Shown piece after piece: positions 49,448 to 59,475 of a stretch of DNA of 64,000 bases. The notes below the pieces were generated by a model that was not told the origin of the DNA, made no database searches, and worked only from the letters and a program-made list of their open reading frames with translations. Positions within the stretch are counted from its first letter, which is position 1; the number at the start of each line of letters is the position of its first letter. Location: the NCBI RefSeq assembly GCF_009982895.1, contig NZ_WXZL01000001.1, forward strand, positions 282,335-346,334. The letters run 5' to 3'. The stretch comes from Deinococcus alpinitundrae. GTDB lineage: Bacteria > Deinococcota > Deinococci > Deinococcales > Deinococcaceae. Position numbers and translations under genes: made by a program.

Positions 49448-50809
49448 ATGACGTTTCCGCCTGAGTCGCCCGCCCCCGCCACTTCTCTCACGGCCCACTC
49501 GGACGCCCTCTTCGGGCGCGCCCAGCGGGTCATTCCCGGTGGGGTCAACTCGCCGGTCAGAGCCTTCAAGTCGGTGGGCGGCAATCCGCGCTTCATCGCC
49601 CGCGCCGATGGGGCCACATTCACCGACGCCGACGGTCAGACGTATCTCGATTACATCGGCTCCTGGGGACCGATGATCCTGGGTCACAACCACCCAGCCG
49701 TGCGGCAGGCCATTCAGGACGCCCTGCCCTTCGGCACCAGCTTCGGCGCACCCAACGAGCGCGAGGTGCTGCTGGCCGAACTCGTCACCCGGCTGACCGG
49801 CACCGAGAAGGTCCGCTTCGTCAGCAGCGGCACCGAGGCGACCATGAGCGCCCTGCGGCTGGCGCGCGGCTTTGTCGGCCAGCATGAACCGGCCCGCAAG
49901 TACACCCTCAAGTTTCGGGGCAACTACCACGGCCACGCCGACGCCCTGCTGGTGGAAGCGGGCAGCGGGCTGATGACCAACGCAGCGGCGCTGGGCGGGG
50001 CCGCGCCGAGCAGCGCTGGGGTGCCGCCCGAGTACGCCGCGCTGACCCTGGTGGCCGAATACAACGACGCGGCGGGTCTGGACGACCTGATGGCCCAGCG
50101 CGGCCATGAGATCGCCGCCGTCATCTTCGAGCCGGTGGTCGGCAACGCGGGCGTGCTGATTCCCCACGCCGACTTTCTGGCAGCCCTGCACCGGGTCAAG
50201 GCGGCGGGTGCGCTCCTGATCGCCGACGAGGTGATGACCGGCTTCCGGCTTTCGCTCGGCGGGGCGACGGGGCTGCTTGGTCTCAAGCCCGACCTGACCT
50301 GCTGGGGCAAGATCATCGGCGGCGGCCTGCCGGTGGGCGCATACGGCGGCAGAAGCGAGATCATGGATTTCGTTTCGCCCCTCGGTCCGGTGTACCAGGC
50401 CGGAACGCTGAGCGGCAATCCGCTGGCGATGGCGGCGGGCCTGGCGACCCTGAGTGAGCTGGAGCGCGACCCCAGCATCTACAAACGGCTGGAGCGCTAC
50501 ACCGCCGCGCTGGGAGCCGGGCTGAGCGATCTGGCGTCCCAGGCGGGCGTGCCGCTCACTGTCAACACCATCGGCAGCATGCTCACCGCCTTTTTTCTGG
50601 AAGGCGAGGTGCAGCACTACGGCCAGGCAGCGCGCGCCGACACCGCCGCCTTCGGCCAGTGGTTCAGGGCCATGCTCGCCGGGGGCGTCTACTGGGCCCC
50701 CTCGCAGTTCGAGAGCATCTTCGTCTCGTCGGCCCACACCCCTGCCGACCTCGACTTTACCCTCAGCGCCGCCCAGCGCGCCTTTGCCCACCTCAAGGAG
50801 CCCGCATGA
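49448..50809 (+). CDS. hemL: glutamate-1-semialdehyde 2,1-aminomutase
   Basis: This 453-residue PLP enzyme makes 5-aminolevulinate for haem from glutamate-1-semialdehyde. It starts with AQRVIPGGVNSPVRAFKSVGGNP, has SSGTEATMSALRLARG, FRGNYHGHAD and ADEVMTGFR, and the PLP lysine at 288 in WGKIIGGGLPVGAYGG. ATG 49448 is chosen because homologues begin shortly before SDALFGRAQRVIPGG; TACCGTGGAGGC just upstream could be a -10 or a Shine-Dalgarno. It overlaps the next gene by ATGA. Confidence 0.96.
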   Translation: MTFPPESPAPATSLTAHSDALFGRAQRVIPGGVNSPVRAFKSVGGNPRFIARADGATFTDADGQTYLDYIGSWGPMILGHNHPAVRQAIQDALPFGTSFGAPNEREVLLAELVTRLTGTEKVRFVSSGTEATMSALRLARGFVGQHEPARKYTLKFRGNYHGHADALLVEAGSGLMTNAAALGGAAPSSAGVPPEYAALTLVAEYNDAAGLDDLMAQRGHEIAAVIFEPVVGNAGVLIPHADFLAALHRVKAAGALLIADEVMTGFRLSLGGATGLLGLKPDLTCWGKIIGGGLPVGAYGGRSEIMDFVSPLGPVYQAGTLSGNPLAMAAGLATLSELERDPSIYKRLERYTAALGAGLSDLASQAGVPLTVNTIGSMLTAFFLEGEVQHYGQAARADTAAFGQWFRAMLAGGVYWAPSQFESIFVSSAHTPADLDFTLSAAQRAFAHLKEPA

Positions 50810-51234
50810 CTATCCTGACCGACCCCAAAGACATCATGCAGGTGCTCGAAGACAGCAAGTCGGTGGCGGTCATCGGCTTTCACCCCGATGAGGTCAAGGC
50901 CGCCCACTACGTGCCGGAATACCTGGACCGGCAGGGCTACAAGGTGTACGGCGTCAATCCGGCGCTGGCCTCGCGCCACGTTTCGGCCTTCAATCACCCG
51001 GTGGTCGCCAGCCTCGCTGAACTGAACGTGCCGATCGATGTGGTCGAGGTGTTCCGGCGCAGCAACAGGGTGCGCGAGCATCTGCCTGACATTCTGGGCA
51101 TGAATCCGCTGCCCAAGGTGGTCTGGTTGCAGCTCGGCATCCGAGACGACGCGGTGGCCGCCGAGCTGAGCGCGCGCGGCATCATGGTGATTCAGGACCG
51201 CTGCATGCTGAGCGACCACCGACAGTATTTGTAG
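50806..51234 (+). CDS. CoA-binding domain protein, YccU type
   Basis: This 142-residue Rossmann-fold protein has VAVIGFHPDEVKAAHYVPEYL and GYKVYGVNPAL, DVVEVFRR and VVWLQLGI, all of which match the small CoA-binding family related to succinyl-CoA synthetase. Function is unknown in detail. AAGGAG lies 5 nt before ATG 50806, which overlaps the hemL stop. It is convergent with nrtR. Confidence 0.92.
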   Translation: MTILTDPKDIMQVLEDSKSVAVIGFHPDEVKAAHYVPEYLDRQGYKVYGVNPALASRHVSAFNHPVVASLAELNVPIDVVEVFRRSNRVREHLPDILGMNPLPKVVWLQLGIRDDAVAAELSARGIMVIQDRCMLSDHRQYL

Positions 51235-51246
51235 CCAGGCGCGAAG

Positions 51247-51921
51247 TTACAGCAGTCCGGTGCGTGCGCCCTTGGCCCGGCGGTAAAGTTGCGCCGGGCG
51301 GCCCACCCCACTGCGGCGCTCGCCGCTGGGCGTCAGGATGCCCTGGGCCAGCAGCCGCTTGCGGAAGTTGCGCTTGTCGAGCGCCTTGTCGAGAATCGCT
51401 TCGTGAACGCCCTGTAACTCGGGCAGGGTGAAGGTTTCCGGCAAGAATTCCAGCGCCAGGTTGGCGTATTCGAGCCGCAGTTGCAGTCGCTTGATGGCCC
51501 GGCCCAGAATCACGGCGTGATCGAAGGCCAAGGGCGGCGGCGCGTGCGCCGGAAACCAGTCGGCGTGCAGGGTAGTGGCCCCGCCCATCACATGCACGGT
51601 GCCGTGCGGCAGCACCGCCAGATGCGCCACGCTGACGATTCGCCCGCGCGGGTCGCGACCAATCGCCCCGAAAGTGTAGAACTGCTCCAGGTGGCGCGGC
51701 TCCAGCTCGATGCTGGTCTCGTCGCGCAACTCGCGCAGGGCGGCCTCGTGCAGTTCCTCGCCGACATGCACGAAGCCGCCGGGCAGCGCCCAGGTCTGCA
51801 GGTGCGGCAGGGTGGCACGCTCGATCAAGAGGGCATGCAGGCAGCCCTCATGAATGGCGAAGGCCGCCACATCCACCGCCAGCCCAACCTGGGTGGCCTG
51901 CGGCGGCAGACTCAGCGTCAC
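51247..51921 (-). CDS. nrtR: NrtR-type Nudix transcriptional regulator of NAD metabolism
   Basis: This 224-residue protein has a Nudix fold (GGFVHVGEELHEAALRELRDE; the later ETSIELE keeps only part of the catalytic box) followed by a winged helix from about residue 150 (LDKALDKRNFRKRLLAQGIL). This is the layout of NrtR, an ADP-ribose-sensing repressor of NAD biosynthesis and salvage genes. The NAD operon at 28722-35055 is the obvious target. GTG 51921 overlaps the TGA of a short upstream ORF (GTGA) and has no ribosome site of its own. Confidence 0.85.
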   Translation of the reverse strand: MTLSLPPQATQVGLAVDVAAFAIHEGCLHALLIERATLPHLQTWALPGGFVHVGEELHEAALRELRDETSIELEPRHLEQFYTFGAIGRDPRGRIVSVAHLAVLPHGTVHVMGGATTLHADWFPAHAPPPLAFDHAVILGRAIKRLQLRLEYANLALEFLPETFTLPELQGVHEAILDKALDKRNFRKRLLAQGILTPSGERRSGVGRPAQLYRRAKGARTGLL

Positions 51922-51992
51922 GGCCCGCCCAAAGACGGCGCGAACCGAACGGCGGACCGGGCCAGCAGCGCAGCGGGGATAAGTGTATCCAT
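51918..51992 (-). CDS. 24-residue leaderless upstream ORF before nrtR
   Basis: From ATG 51992, it starts MDTLIPAALLARSAVRF. Its TGA (51918-51920) overlaps the nrtR GTG (51919-51921). TAAAGT (52002-52007) lies 9 nt upstream of its start. It may deliver ribosomes to nrtR. The alternative is that it is the old nrtR N-terminus in a shifted frame. Confidence 0.45.
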   Translation of the reverse strand: MDTLIPAALLARSAVRFAPSLGGP

Positions 51993-52001
51993 GACACCTT
52001 C

Positions 52002-52007
52002 ACTTTA
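52002..52007 (-). promoter_or_regulatory. -10 TAAAGT for the nrtR transcript
   Basis: A partial inverted repeat (GTGT-N7-ACAC, about 51983-51997) overlaps the start codon of the short ORF just downstream and could be an autoregulatory site. This is only a suggestion. Confidence 0.4.
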
Positions 52008-52084
52008 GACGCCCGGACGCGGCGCGTCAAACCGAACCCGCACCGGATCGGTCGATTGCAGGCCAGCCAACCCGCGCTTGCCGC

Positions 52085-54628
52085 TCAGGTCAGCGGCTCG
52101 ATCACGTCGGGGTCCTCCACACTCAGCGCCGGGGTGGGCGTCAGCGGCGGACTGGGAGTCGGGGCCGGGAGGTCGAAGTCCGTCAGTGCAGGCATGATCA
52201 GCTCGTCATGGACGGGCGAATCGGCGGGCACTGGAGCTTGCGGCTCGCGCGGCGTGGCCCGGTCCTCGCCTGCACTTGCGGTGGTGGGGCCAGGGGTGCG
52301 CTCGACTGGACCCGGATCCATTGGCTCTGGCGCGGCCAGGCTCAGGCCCTGCACTTCCGGCAGCATTCCCGGCAAGCCGACCAGCCCCAGCAACCCGGCA
52401 CTCAGGCCAGACGGACCGAGGTTGGAGCCGCCGATCATGCCGTCCGGCGGCAAGCTGAGAGACCGTGCGCTGCCGATGCGAACTGAGCGGCGCGGCGTGG
52501 CCGCAGCCAGCAAACTCGCTGGACCTGGACTGACCGGACTGGTACGGCCAAGGTTGGCACTGATCTGACCCGGACTGGCCAAACCAACCCCAGGAGAATC
52601 GGCCACTGGTGGCGCGTCCAGCATGCTCAGGCCCCTGGGCGCGCTGAGGGCACGCTCGGCCCGGCTGACGGCGATGTGGGCACGCAGCAGCTCGGCCACG
52701 CTCCAGGCCTGAAAAGAGCAGCCGCCCGGCGTGAGGTCGGCGGGACTGATCACCTCGCTGACCGATCCCAGGCCCGCTTCCCAGAGGTGGCCGCGCAGCC
52801 CGCCAAGTGCAGCGCGGGCCTCAGCCACCCGGCCCCGCGACAGCAGCAGGTCGGTGTAGGCCCCCATCAACCAGGGCCAGACGGTGCCCTGGTGGTAGGC
52901 AGCGTCGCGCACCAGCTGGTCGCCGCCGTAGTTGGCGAGGTAGGCCGCATCGAGCGGGCTGAGGGTGCGCAGGCCCAGGGGCGTCAGCAGTTCGCGGGCC
53001 GCCACGTCCAGCGCCGCGTCCACCTGCGACGGATCGGCAGGGGTATCGGGCAGGGCCAGGGCGATCAGTGCGTTGGGCCGCACCTGGGCACCCGAATCAG
53101 CGTCGAGCACGTCGAACAGGTAGCCGTTCTCGGGATTCCAGAACGCCGAGAACGACGTGCGGGCCAGTGCCAGCACCTCCCCGAACTCGGCCACCTCACC
53201 CAGCGAGCGGGACAGCCGCAACTCCGCACCGAGGGCCGAGAGCCACAGCGCCTGAATCTCGACGGCCTTGCCGTGCCGGGGCGTGACCACCCAGTCGTGA
53301 ATCTTGACGTCCATCCATGTGAGCTGGGTACCGGGCAGACCCGCCCGCAACAGACCGTCTGCCGGGTCCAGCGCGATGCCGTACCCGGTGCCGCGCGCAT
53401 ACTCGCCCACCACCGTGCGGACGATGCCCAGCGCCACCCGGGTCAGGTTGGCGCTGGCCGCGCGGCGCACCAGTTTCTCCAGGCTGACGATCAGCCACAA
53501 CGCGCCATCCACGGTGTTGTACCCGGCTCCCTGCCCGTCGTCGAAGAAGTTGTTGGGGGTCAGGCCACCGCGCAGCGACGCCGCGAAGGTGTCAATGACC
53601 CCCAGCCCTTCCTCGATGCGCCCGGTGCTGAGCAGCAATCCCGGCAGGGCGATCAAGCTGTCGCGGCCCCAGTCGGCGAACCAGGGATACCCGGCGATCA
53701 CGCTCAGGCTATCGGTGCTGGCCCGGCGCACCATGAAGGCGTCGGCGGCCACCGCCAGGGTCGCCACCACGTCGTCGGGCACGCCGCTGGCCTGCCAGGC
53801 CTGATCGACCAGCCCGGCGCGGCGCGCGGCCTCGGTGGCGTAGGCGGCCCAGGGGTCGTCGATGCGGGTCGCCAGCCCCTCCACGACCAGCGCCAGCTGG
53901 TTGAGGCCGGGCCGCAGCTCGATCTCCCAGAAGTCGGCGCGCACTGCCCGCTCGGTATCGGGTGCGCCGCGCGCCGTATCGAGCCGGAAGTGCAGGCGCT
54001 GCGGCAGCGGGCGCGGAGCCAGGGAGGTCATGGCCATGTCCCCGGCGTGCAGGCGCAGGCGGGCCTGGTGCGACTCGCCGCGCACCCGCACCTCGCGCTC
54101 CAGGCACTCGAAGCTGAGTTCGGGGGTCTGGAGATGCACCCGGTGCATGTCGCGGTCGACCAGCACGCCGCCCAGCGTCAGGGTCGCACGCTGGCCTGCT
54201 TTGAGGTGCGGGGCGTCGATCTCGTAGAGCAGCACCAGCGCGCCAGAGTGCCGGGGCACCACACTGCGCCGCCGGATGCTCATTCCCAGGGCCATCTGCT
54301 CACGCTCGGGCAGCAAATCACGCAGGGTCACGCCGCTGAGCACACTCAGGCCCTGGCCTTCCAGCGTGCCCGGGGCCACCTCGAAGGCGTGCAGGTCGCA
54401 GCGCTGGGGGCCGACCTGCAGGCATTCGGTGGCCGTCACGAACATGACCCGGCGCTCGCCCGGCGGACGGTGCGAGACGCTCAGGCCCGAGTAGCAGCGG
54501 GTCGGCACCCCGGCGGGACTGCTGAGGGCAAATCCGCCGAGGCCGTCGGGCAGCAGCACCTCGCGCGTGAGGTCGCGGGCTGCTTGTGGCCCCAGCCGGT
54601 GGGTGGAGCGGGGAACGGGTTCGGCCAT
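52085..54628 (-). CDS. glycogen-debranching amylo-alpha-1,6-glucosidase
   Basis: This 847-residue protein has an N-terminal GDE domain (REVLLPDGLGGFALSSPAGV, TRCYSGL) and a C-terminal (alpha/alpha)6-barrel with GYPWFADWGRDSLIALPGLL, NTVDGALWLI and HQGTVWPWLMGAY, all typical of GH133 debranching enzymes. It removes alpha-1,6 branches in glycogen. The final 185 or so residues (52085-52645) are Pro/Gly/Ser/Ala-rich with no fold visible and are not part of the usual enzyme. ATG 54628 is chosen over ATG 54652. Confidence 0.93.
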   Translation of the reverse strand: MAEPVPRSTHRLGPQAARDLTREVLLPDGLGGFALSSPAGVPTRCYSGLSVSHRPPGERRVMFVTATECLQVGPQRCDLHAFEVAPGTLEGQGLSVLSGVTLRDLLPEREQMALGMSIRRRSVVPRHSGALVLLYEIDAPHLKAGQRATLTLGGVLVDRDMHRVHLQTPELSFECLEREVRVRGESHQARLRLHAGDMAMTSLAPRPLPQRLHFRLDTARGAPDTERAVRADFWEIELRPGLNQLALVVEGLATRIDDPWAAYATEAARRAGLVDQAWQASGVPDDVVATLAVAADAFMVRRASTDSLSVIAGYPWFADWGRDSLIALPGLLLSTGRIEEGLGVIDTFAASLRGGLTPNNFFDDGQGAGYNTVDGALWLIVSLEKLVRRAASANLTRVALGIVRTVVGEYARGTGYGIALDPADGLLRAGLPGTQLTWMDVKIHDWVVTPRHGKAVEIQALWLSALGAELRLSRSLGEVAEFGEVLALARTSFSAFWNPENGYLFDVLDADSGAQVRPNALIALALPDTPADPSQVDAALDVAARELLTPLGLRTLSPLDAAYLANYGGDQLVRDAAYHQGTVWPWLMGAYTDLLLSRGRVAEARAALGGLRGHLWEAGLGSVSEVISPADLTPGGCSFQAWSVAELLRAHIAVSRAERALSAPRGLSMLDAPPVADSPGVGLASPGQISANLGRTSPVSPGPASLLAAATPRRSVRIGSARSLSLPPDGMIGGSNLGPSGLSAGLLGLVGLPGMLPEVQGLSLAAPEPMDPGPVERTPGPTTASAGEDRATPREPQAPVPADSPVHDELIMPALTDFDLPAPTPSPPLTPTPALSVEDPDVIEPLT

Positions 54629-54737
54629 TAGTGGCTTCAGAGTAGCGCGCAAGGAGCAGGCGGGTGCCGGAGCCGGTTGCTGAAGCGTGCTCTACCTCGC
54701 TGCGCCCCGGCAGCGCCGTGCTAAAATGAGGGGTCTG

Positions 54738-54871
54738 ATGGATCTTCGTGGCTGCCCCAGCGACAGCGACCAACTGCCGCCTGCACGACGAGACCACCGT
54801 TTCAAGACAAGCCGCCCCGCTCGCCGTGCAGACAGCGCGGATTCAGCAGGGCGCGGCGGAGGTGATGCGCT

Positions 54872-54875
<4 letters not shown>
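54738..54875 (+). CDS. possible leader ORF ending on the infC start
   Basis: A 45-codon frame from ATG 54738 (MDLRGCPSDSDQLPPARRDH) ends with TAG at 54873-54875, overlapping the infC ATA codon. TAAAAT (54722-54727) lies 10 nt upstream of its start, so a near-leaderless message could begin with this ORF. Its amino acid composition is not protein-like, so it may only be untranslated leader. Confidence 0.3.
54858..54866 (+). promoter_or_regulatory. infC: near-perfect Shine-Dalgarno before infC ATA codon
   Basis: GGAGGTGAT at 54858-54866 is nearly complementary to the 16S rRNA 3' end and lies 5 nt before the ATA at 54872. The ATG inside this block is out of frame with infC. The strong site with a poor start codon is the known layout of infC. 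Confidence 0.75.
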
Positions 54876-55522
<647 letters not shown>

Positions 55523-55547
55523 GCGACACGGGCAGGTAAACGCTGAG

Positions 55548-55575
55548 AAGTCCATCCTGCGGGGTGGACTTTTTT
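55548..55575 (+). terminator. rho-independent terminator after infC
   Basis: AAGTCCA (55548-55554) and TGGACTT (55565-55571) form a stem extended by CC/GG, followed by a T-run to 55575, about 25 nt after the stop. Confidence 0.85.
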
Positions 55576-55636
55576 GTGGTCTGGGTACAGCGAAAGGCCG
55601 GAACAGAACCACTGCCCCGGCCCTTTCCTCGTCCTG

Positions 55637-57643
55637 CTAGACCTCTATCGGCACGTCCACGCCCAGCTCGGCCAGCACGGTCCGAATGGCCTGGGCGTCC
55701 ATGCCGGAGAGCGCATGCACCCGCTCCACGCTGGCGTGTTCCTGAAACTCGTCGGGCACGCCCAGCACCCGCACCGGCACGCTGAGGTTCAGACGGCTGA
55801 GTTCTTCGAGCACCGCTGAGCCGAACCCCCCGACCACGCTGTTGTCTTCCACCGTGACCAGGGCGCGGGCCGACTGGGCCACCTCGCGCAGCATGGCCGT
55901 GTCGAGCGGCTTGACGAAGCGGGCGTTGATCAGGCCCACGCCCGGCAGGTCCTCGAGGGCCGCCTGGGCATACTCCAGGCCCTTGCCCGCCGCCAGCACG
56001 ACAACGCCCTGACCATCTCCCTGACCGACCTTGAGGCGCTCCCAGGTGCCCCAGGCCAGATCGGGCCAAGTTCCTTCCGGCACGCGGGGGGTGTTGCCGC
56101 GCGGGTAGCGGATCGCCACCGGCCCGCCCACCCGCACCGCTTCCTTGAGCATGCCGCGCAGCTCAAAGGCGTCTTTGGGCAGGCCGATCTTCATGCCGGG
56201 AATGCTGCGCAGAAACGACAGATCGAACACGCCGTTGTGGGTGGCTCCGTCTGCGCCGACCACGCCCGCCCGATCGATGGCGAAGATCACCGGCACGTGC
56301 TCGATGGCCACGTCATGCACGACCTGATCGTAGGCGCGCTGAAGGAAGCTGGAGTAAATCGCCACGATGGGCCGCAGTCCCTGGAGACCCATGCCCGCCG
56401 CCGCCGTGACCGCCACTTCCTCGGCGATGCCCACGTCGAGGTAGCGCTTGGGGTGGGCCTTGCTGTACTCGACCAGCCCCGATCCCTCGCGCATGGCCGG
56501 CGTGATGACGAAGAGGCGCGGGTCCTGGCGGGCCAGCTCGGTCACGGCGTCACCGAAGGCGTTGCTCCACGAGTAGGTGGCCTTGCCTGCCGCGAACTCG
56601 TGCGTCACCGGGTCGAACTTGGCTGGGCCGTGCCACTTGATCGGATCGGCCTCGGCGAAGTCCAGGCCCTTGCCCTTCTTGGTCACCACGTGCAGCAGCG
56701 TCGGGCCGCTCAGGTCGAGCAGCTTTTCCATCAGCCAGGCCATCTCGATCACGTCGTGGCCGTCGACCGGTCCCACGTAGCGCAGGCCCATCGCCGCAAA
56801 CGGATTGATACTGGCCGGGTCGAAGAAATGCCGGGTGCTGCTCTTGGCGCGGCTCATCAGCTCGGCCAGCGGCTTGCTGATGGCGCTGACCGCCTTCTTG
56901 CCCGCGCCCTCACCCTCCTGAAACCACTTCTGGACTTGCAAACCGCGCATGAAACGGTTGATGGCCCCCACGTTTTCCGAGATGCTCATCTCGTTGTCAT
57001 TGAGCACGATCAGCATGTCGGGCTGTTTGTCTCCGATGGTGTTGAGGGCTGCCAGCGCCATGCCACCCGTCAGCGCGCCGTCACCGATCACGGCGGCCAC
57101 CTTGTGGTCCTGGCCCAGCGCGTCACGGGCCATCGCCATGCCCAGCGCGTTGGCCAGGCTGGTGCTGGCGTGCCCCACCGTGATGGCATCGTGCGGCGAC
57201 TCGGACACGCGGGTAAAGCCCGACAGCCCGCCCTCTTTCTTGAGGGTATGCATCAGGTGGCGGCGTCCGGTCAGGATCTTGTGGGCATACGCCTGGTGGC
57301 CCACATCGAACAGCAGTTTGTCGCGCGGCGAGTTGAGCACGTAATGCAGCGCCACGATCAAATCGGTGGCTCCCAGCGAGGAGGCCAGGTGCAGCCCGCC
57401 CACGCTGCACACCCGCACAATCTCGTCTCGGAGTTCGGCGGTGAGCTGCGGGAGCTGGTCCATCTGAAGGTGCTTGAGGTCGGCGGGCGAGTCGATCCGG
57501 TCGAGCAGCGGGGTAGCGCTGCCCGCCGGGCGGGCCATCGCCAGCGCTCCCGGCATCGCCCGGTTCAGCTCGGCGCGACTCACGCCCAAACCCGGCAGCG
57601 GACGCGGCGACATCTGTTGGGAATCGGGTTTCCTGGCGCTCAT
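55637..57643 (-). CDS. dxs: 1-deoxy-D-xylulose-5-phosphate synthase
   Basis: This 668-residue thiamine-diphosphate enzyme makes DXP from pyruvate and glyceraldehyde-3-phosphate, the first step of the MEP isoprenoid route that feeds carotenoids. Motifs are [27 protein letters not shown], the ThDP site [15 protein letters not shown], and [21 protein letters not shown] lies 6 nt before ATG 57643, chosen over ATG 57670, which overlaps the lipoprotein stop. It is the second gene after the lipoprotein. Confidence 0.97.
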   Translation of the reverse strand: MSARKPDSQQMSPRPLPGLGVSRAELNRAMPGALAMARPAGSATPLLDRIDSPADLKHLQMDQLPQLTAELRDEIVRVCSVGGLHLASSLGATDLIVALHYVLNSPRDKLLFDVGHQAYAHKILTGRRHLMHTLKKEGGLSGFTRVSESPHDAITVGHASTSLANALGMAMARDALGQDHKVAAVIGDGALTGGMALAALNTIGDKQPDMLIVLNDNEMSISENVGAINRFMRGLQVQKWFQEGEGAGKKAVSAISKPLAELMSRAKSSTRHFFDPASINPFAAMGLRYVGPVDGHDVIEMAWLMEKLLDLSGPTLLHVVTKKGKGLDFAEADPIKWHGPAKFDPVTHEFAAGKATYSWSNAFGDAVTELARQDPRLFVITPAMREGSGLVEYSKAHPKRYLDVGIAEEVAVTAAAGMGLQGLRPIVAIYSSFLQRAYDQVVHDVAIEHVPVIFAIDRAGVVGADGATHNGVFDLSFLRSIPGMKIGLPKDAFELRGMLKEAVRVGGPVAIRYPRGNTPRVPEGTWPDLAWGTWERLKVGQGDGQGVVVLAAGKGLEYAQAALEDLPGVGLINARFVKPLDTAMLREVAQSARALVTVEDNSVVGGFGSAVLEELSRLNLSVPVRVLGVPDEFQEHASVERVHALSGMDAQAIRTVLAELGVDVPIEV

Positions 57644-57669
57644 CTTGGCCCTCCTGTGGCTGCCCGCCA

Positions 57670-58344
57670 TCAGTTGTTCTTGAAGTTGCGCCCGGTGAGC
57701 AGCAGCGCCTCGGCGGTTCGCACATCGCCGACGTAGGGGGTAAACCAGATGGTCTCGGACGCCGGAAACAGCCCGCCCAGCGTGTCGCTGATCTGGCGGT
57801 TGACCACCCAGACCCGGTAGGTCTGCCCCGCCAGCGTCACCTGGCGCTGGTCAATCACTTCGTAGCGGTAAGTGATGGTGCCGGACTGGTCGACGTTGCC
57901 GTCGTCCGAGCGCAGCCGGGCGGTGGTGGTGCCGCTCCAGCTCAGGCCCAGCTTCCAGGCGCTCTCGGCGGGCCACTCCTGCCAGGCGGGCGCGAGCGTG
58001 ACGGTCAGACCGGGTTTGCGAAAGCCCAGCAACTTCTGGCCGCTGGCGTCGATCTGGCGGTAGGAAGTCTGCTGCGCGCCGCGCCCGGTCAGCTCGAAGG
58101 CCGAGACCGGCGCGTCACCGAACACCGTGGGGCCGAGCGCCTTGAGGACATACGGCACGCCGCCGCTCTCGCCTTCCGGCAGGTAGCTCCAGGCCAGCCC
58201 GGTTTCCTTCGGGTAAAACGACACGCTGCTCACAGGCGTCTGAGCGGTGATGGGAGCCGCCGCCACCGTCTGCCGGGGCGCGCAACTGCCGAGCAGCGCC
58301 CCGGTCAGAAGTGGCGCGAGGAGGAAGAGGAGTGGGCGCATCAT
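57670..58344 (-). CDS. lipoprotein of unknown function
   Basis: This 224-residue protein has a lipoprotein signal peptide ([19 protein letters not shown] then SC; lipobox LLGSC, Cys21). The mature part is beta-rich ([20 protein letters not shown]) and ends GRNFKNN. No family is recognised; it should be tethered to a membrane. TATGCT lies 7 nt before ATG 58344, ruling out the start at 58377. It is followed 26 bases later by dxs. Confidence 0.85.
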   Translation of the reverse strand: MMRPLLFLLAPLLTGALLGSCAPRQTVAAAPITAQTPVSSVSFYPKETGLAWSYLPEGESGGVPYVLKALGPTVFGDAPVSAFELTGRGAQQTSYRQIDASGQKLLGFRKPGLTVTLAPAWQEWPAESAWKLGLSWSGTTTARLRSDDGNVDQSGTITYRYEVIDQRQVTLAGQTYRVWVVNRQISDTLGGLFPASETIWFTPYVGDVRTAEALLLTGRNFKNN

Positions 58345-58351
58345 GCCCTCT

Positions 58352-58357
58352 AGCATA
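58352..58357 (-). promoter_or_regulatory. -10 TATGCT, 7 nt before the lipoprotein gene
   Basis: Leaderless layout for ATG 58344; it probably also drives dxs. Confidence 0.6.
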
Positions 58358-58456
58358 GCGGGCGTGGCGGCAGCCATTTGTCAGGGTTGTTGAGATATTC
58401 CCAAAGGTTAGGGGACGACGCGGAGCGCGGTCAGGGGGAACAGGAAGAAACCGGCC

Positions 58457-59041
58457 TCAGGTCAGCCGTTCCGGCGGCAGGGCGGGCCAGTCGGGGGTCT
58501 GCTCAGCTTGCTCGGCCCAGTTTTCCTTACCGCTCCAGCGCTCGACGGCCAGGGCGTAGACGCTGGTGCGCGCCAGTTGCTCGTCACCGATCGGCTGCAT
58601 CTCGGCGCCGGGGCGAACGTGCGGAAAGATGTGGGCGCACAGGGTATAGAGGGCCTCGCGGGCCTCCTCACCGACCAGCAGCCGCGAGCTGCCGAAGGCC
58701 ACGACGCTGCGGTACTGCACGCTGAATTCCAGCGGATCGTTGCTCGGCAGAAAGCGGCCTATCTCGGAGGCCTCGAAGGTGGCGCGGGCCGAGTTCTCGG
58801 TGTTGGCCCGCAGCCGTCCGGCCAGGTTGGAGTGGTAGATGATGTCGTGCGTTGCTGGACGGTAGACGAAGCTGGTCGGGTTGATGAAGGGAAAGGCCTC
58901 ACCGTCCTCGCCCACCCACAGCGTGCTGATGCGGCAGAGCTGAAGCCGGGCCAGCAGGTCACGAATCCAGGCGTCACCTTGGCGGTTGAGCGGGCGGCGG
59001 CTGGTGGCGGGGTTGCGGCTGCGCGGATCGTAGTACGTCAT
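58457..59041 (-). CDS. pyridoxamine 5'-phosphate oxidase-family FMN-binding protein
   Basis: This 194-residue protein has a split-barrel flavin fold. RISTLWVGEDGEAFPFINPTSFVY, IIYHSNLAGRLRANTENSARATFE and SVQYRSVVAFGSSRLLVGEEAREAL resemble the NimA/PNPOx-like putative flavoenzymes rather than PdxH. It lies last in a four-gene operon with overlaps, divergent from a MocR/PdxR regulator. It may be an FMN- or PLP-dependent enzyme in vitamin B6 or small-molecule detoxification; neither is proven. Confidence 0.85.
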   Translation of the reverse strand: MTYYDPRSRNPATSRRPLNRQGDAWIRDLLARLQLCRISTLWVGEDGEAFPFINPTSFVYRPATHDIIYHSNLAGRLRANTENSARATFEASEIGRFLPSNDPLEFSVQYRSVVAFGSSRLLVGEEAREALYTLCAHIFPHVRPGAEMQPIGDEQLARTSVYALAVERWSGKENWAEQAEQTPDWPALPPERLT

Positions 59042-59475
59042 TTCAGCCCTTTGGCGAAATGGTGCGCCGTGATGTCCATGCCCGCCTTGAGGTACAGCCG
59101 GTGCGCCGGAAAGCGCTGCACGCCCGAATCGAGGTGCAGGCTCTCGCAGCCAAGCCGCCTCGCCTCGGCCTCAGCCCATTCGAGCAGGGCGCGGGCGTGG
59201 CCCCGGCCCCGTGCGGCGGGCAGGGTACTCAGATCGTCGATGTAGAGCTGGCGGCCCGAATACAGCATCTCCAGCACTCGGAACCCGCAGACCGCCTGGG
59301 CCTGGGCCGCGTCGTCGAAGGCGGCGGCCAGGCGGTAGCCCTGCTGCGCCGCGGCCTGCGTCACCCAGTCCTGAAACGCTTGCGCCGAGGCGAGCGCCGG
59401 GCGCTGGCCACGCAGCTCGAACATGGCCGCGTGGCCGAGCGCAATGTCGTTGCCCTGAAGTTCACGGATCTTCAT
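59038..59475 (-). CDS. GNAT-family N-acetyltransferase
   Basis: This 145-residue protein has the GNAT acetyl-CoA loop AARGRGHARALLEWAEAEARRLG, preceded by the strand LYIDDLSTLP and followed by HLDSGVQRFPAHRLYLKAG. The substrate is unknown. It overlaps both neighbours by 4 bases, so it is translated with the cupin before it and the flavoprotein after it. Confidence 0.92.
   Translation of the reverse strand: MKIRELQGNDIALGHAAMFELRGQRPALASAQAFQDWVTQAAAQQGYRLAAAFDDAAQAQAVCGFRVLEMLYSGRQLYIDDLSTLPAARGRGHARALLEWAEAEARRLGCESLHLDSGVQRFPAHRLYLKAGMDITAHHFAKGLK

Noticed and set aside
52676..54631. 651-codon open frame antisense to the debranching enzyme
   Set aside because: The minus strand carries clear GH133 motifs; the plus frame is a shadow.
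56237..57736. 499-codon open frame antisense to dxs
   Set aside because: dxs motifs are complete on the minus strand.
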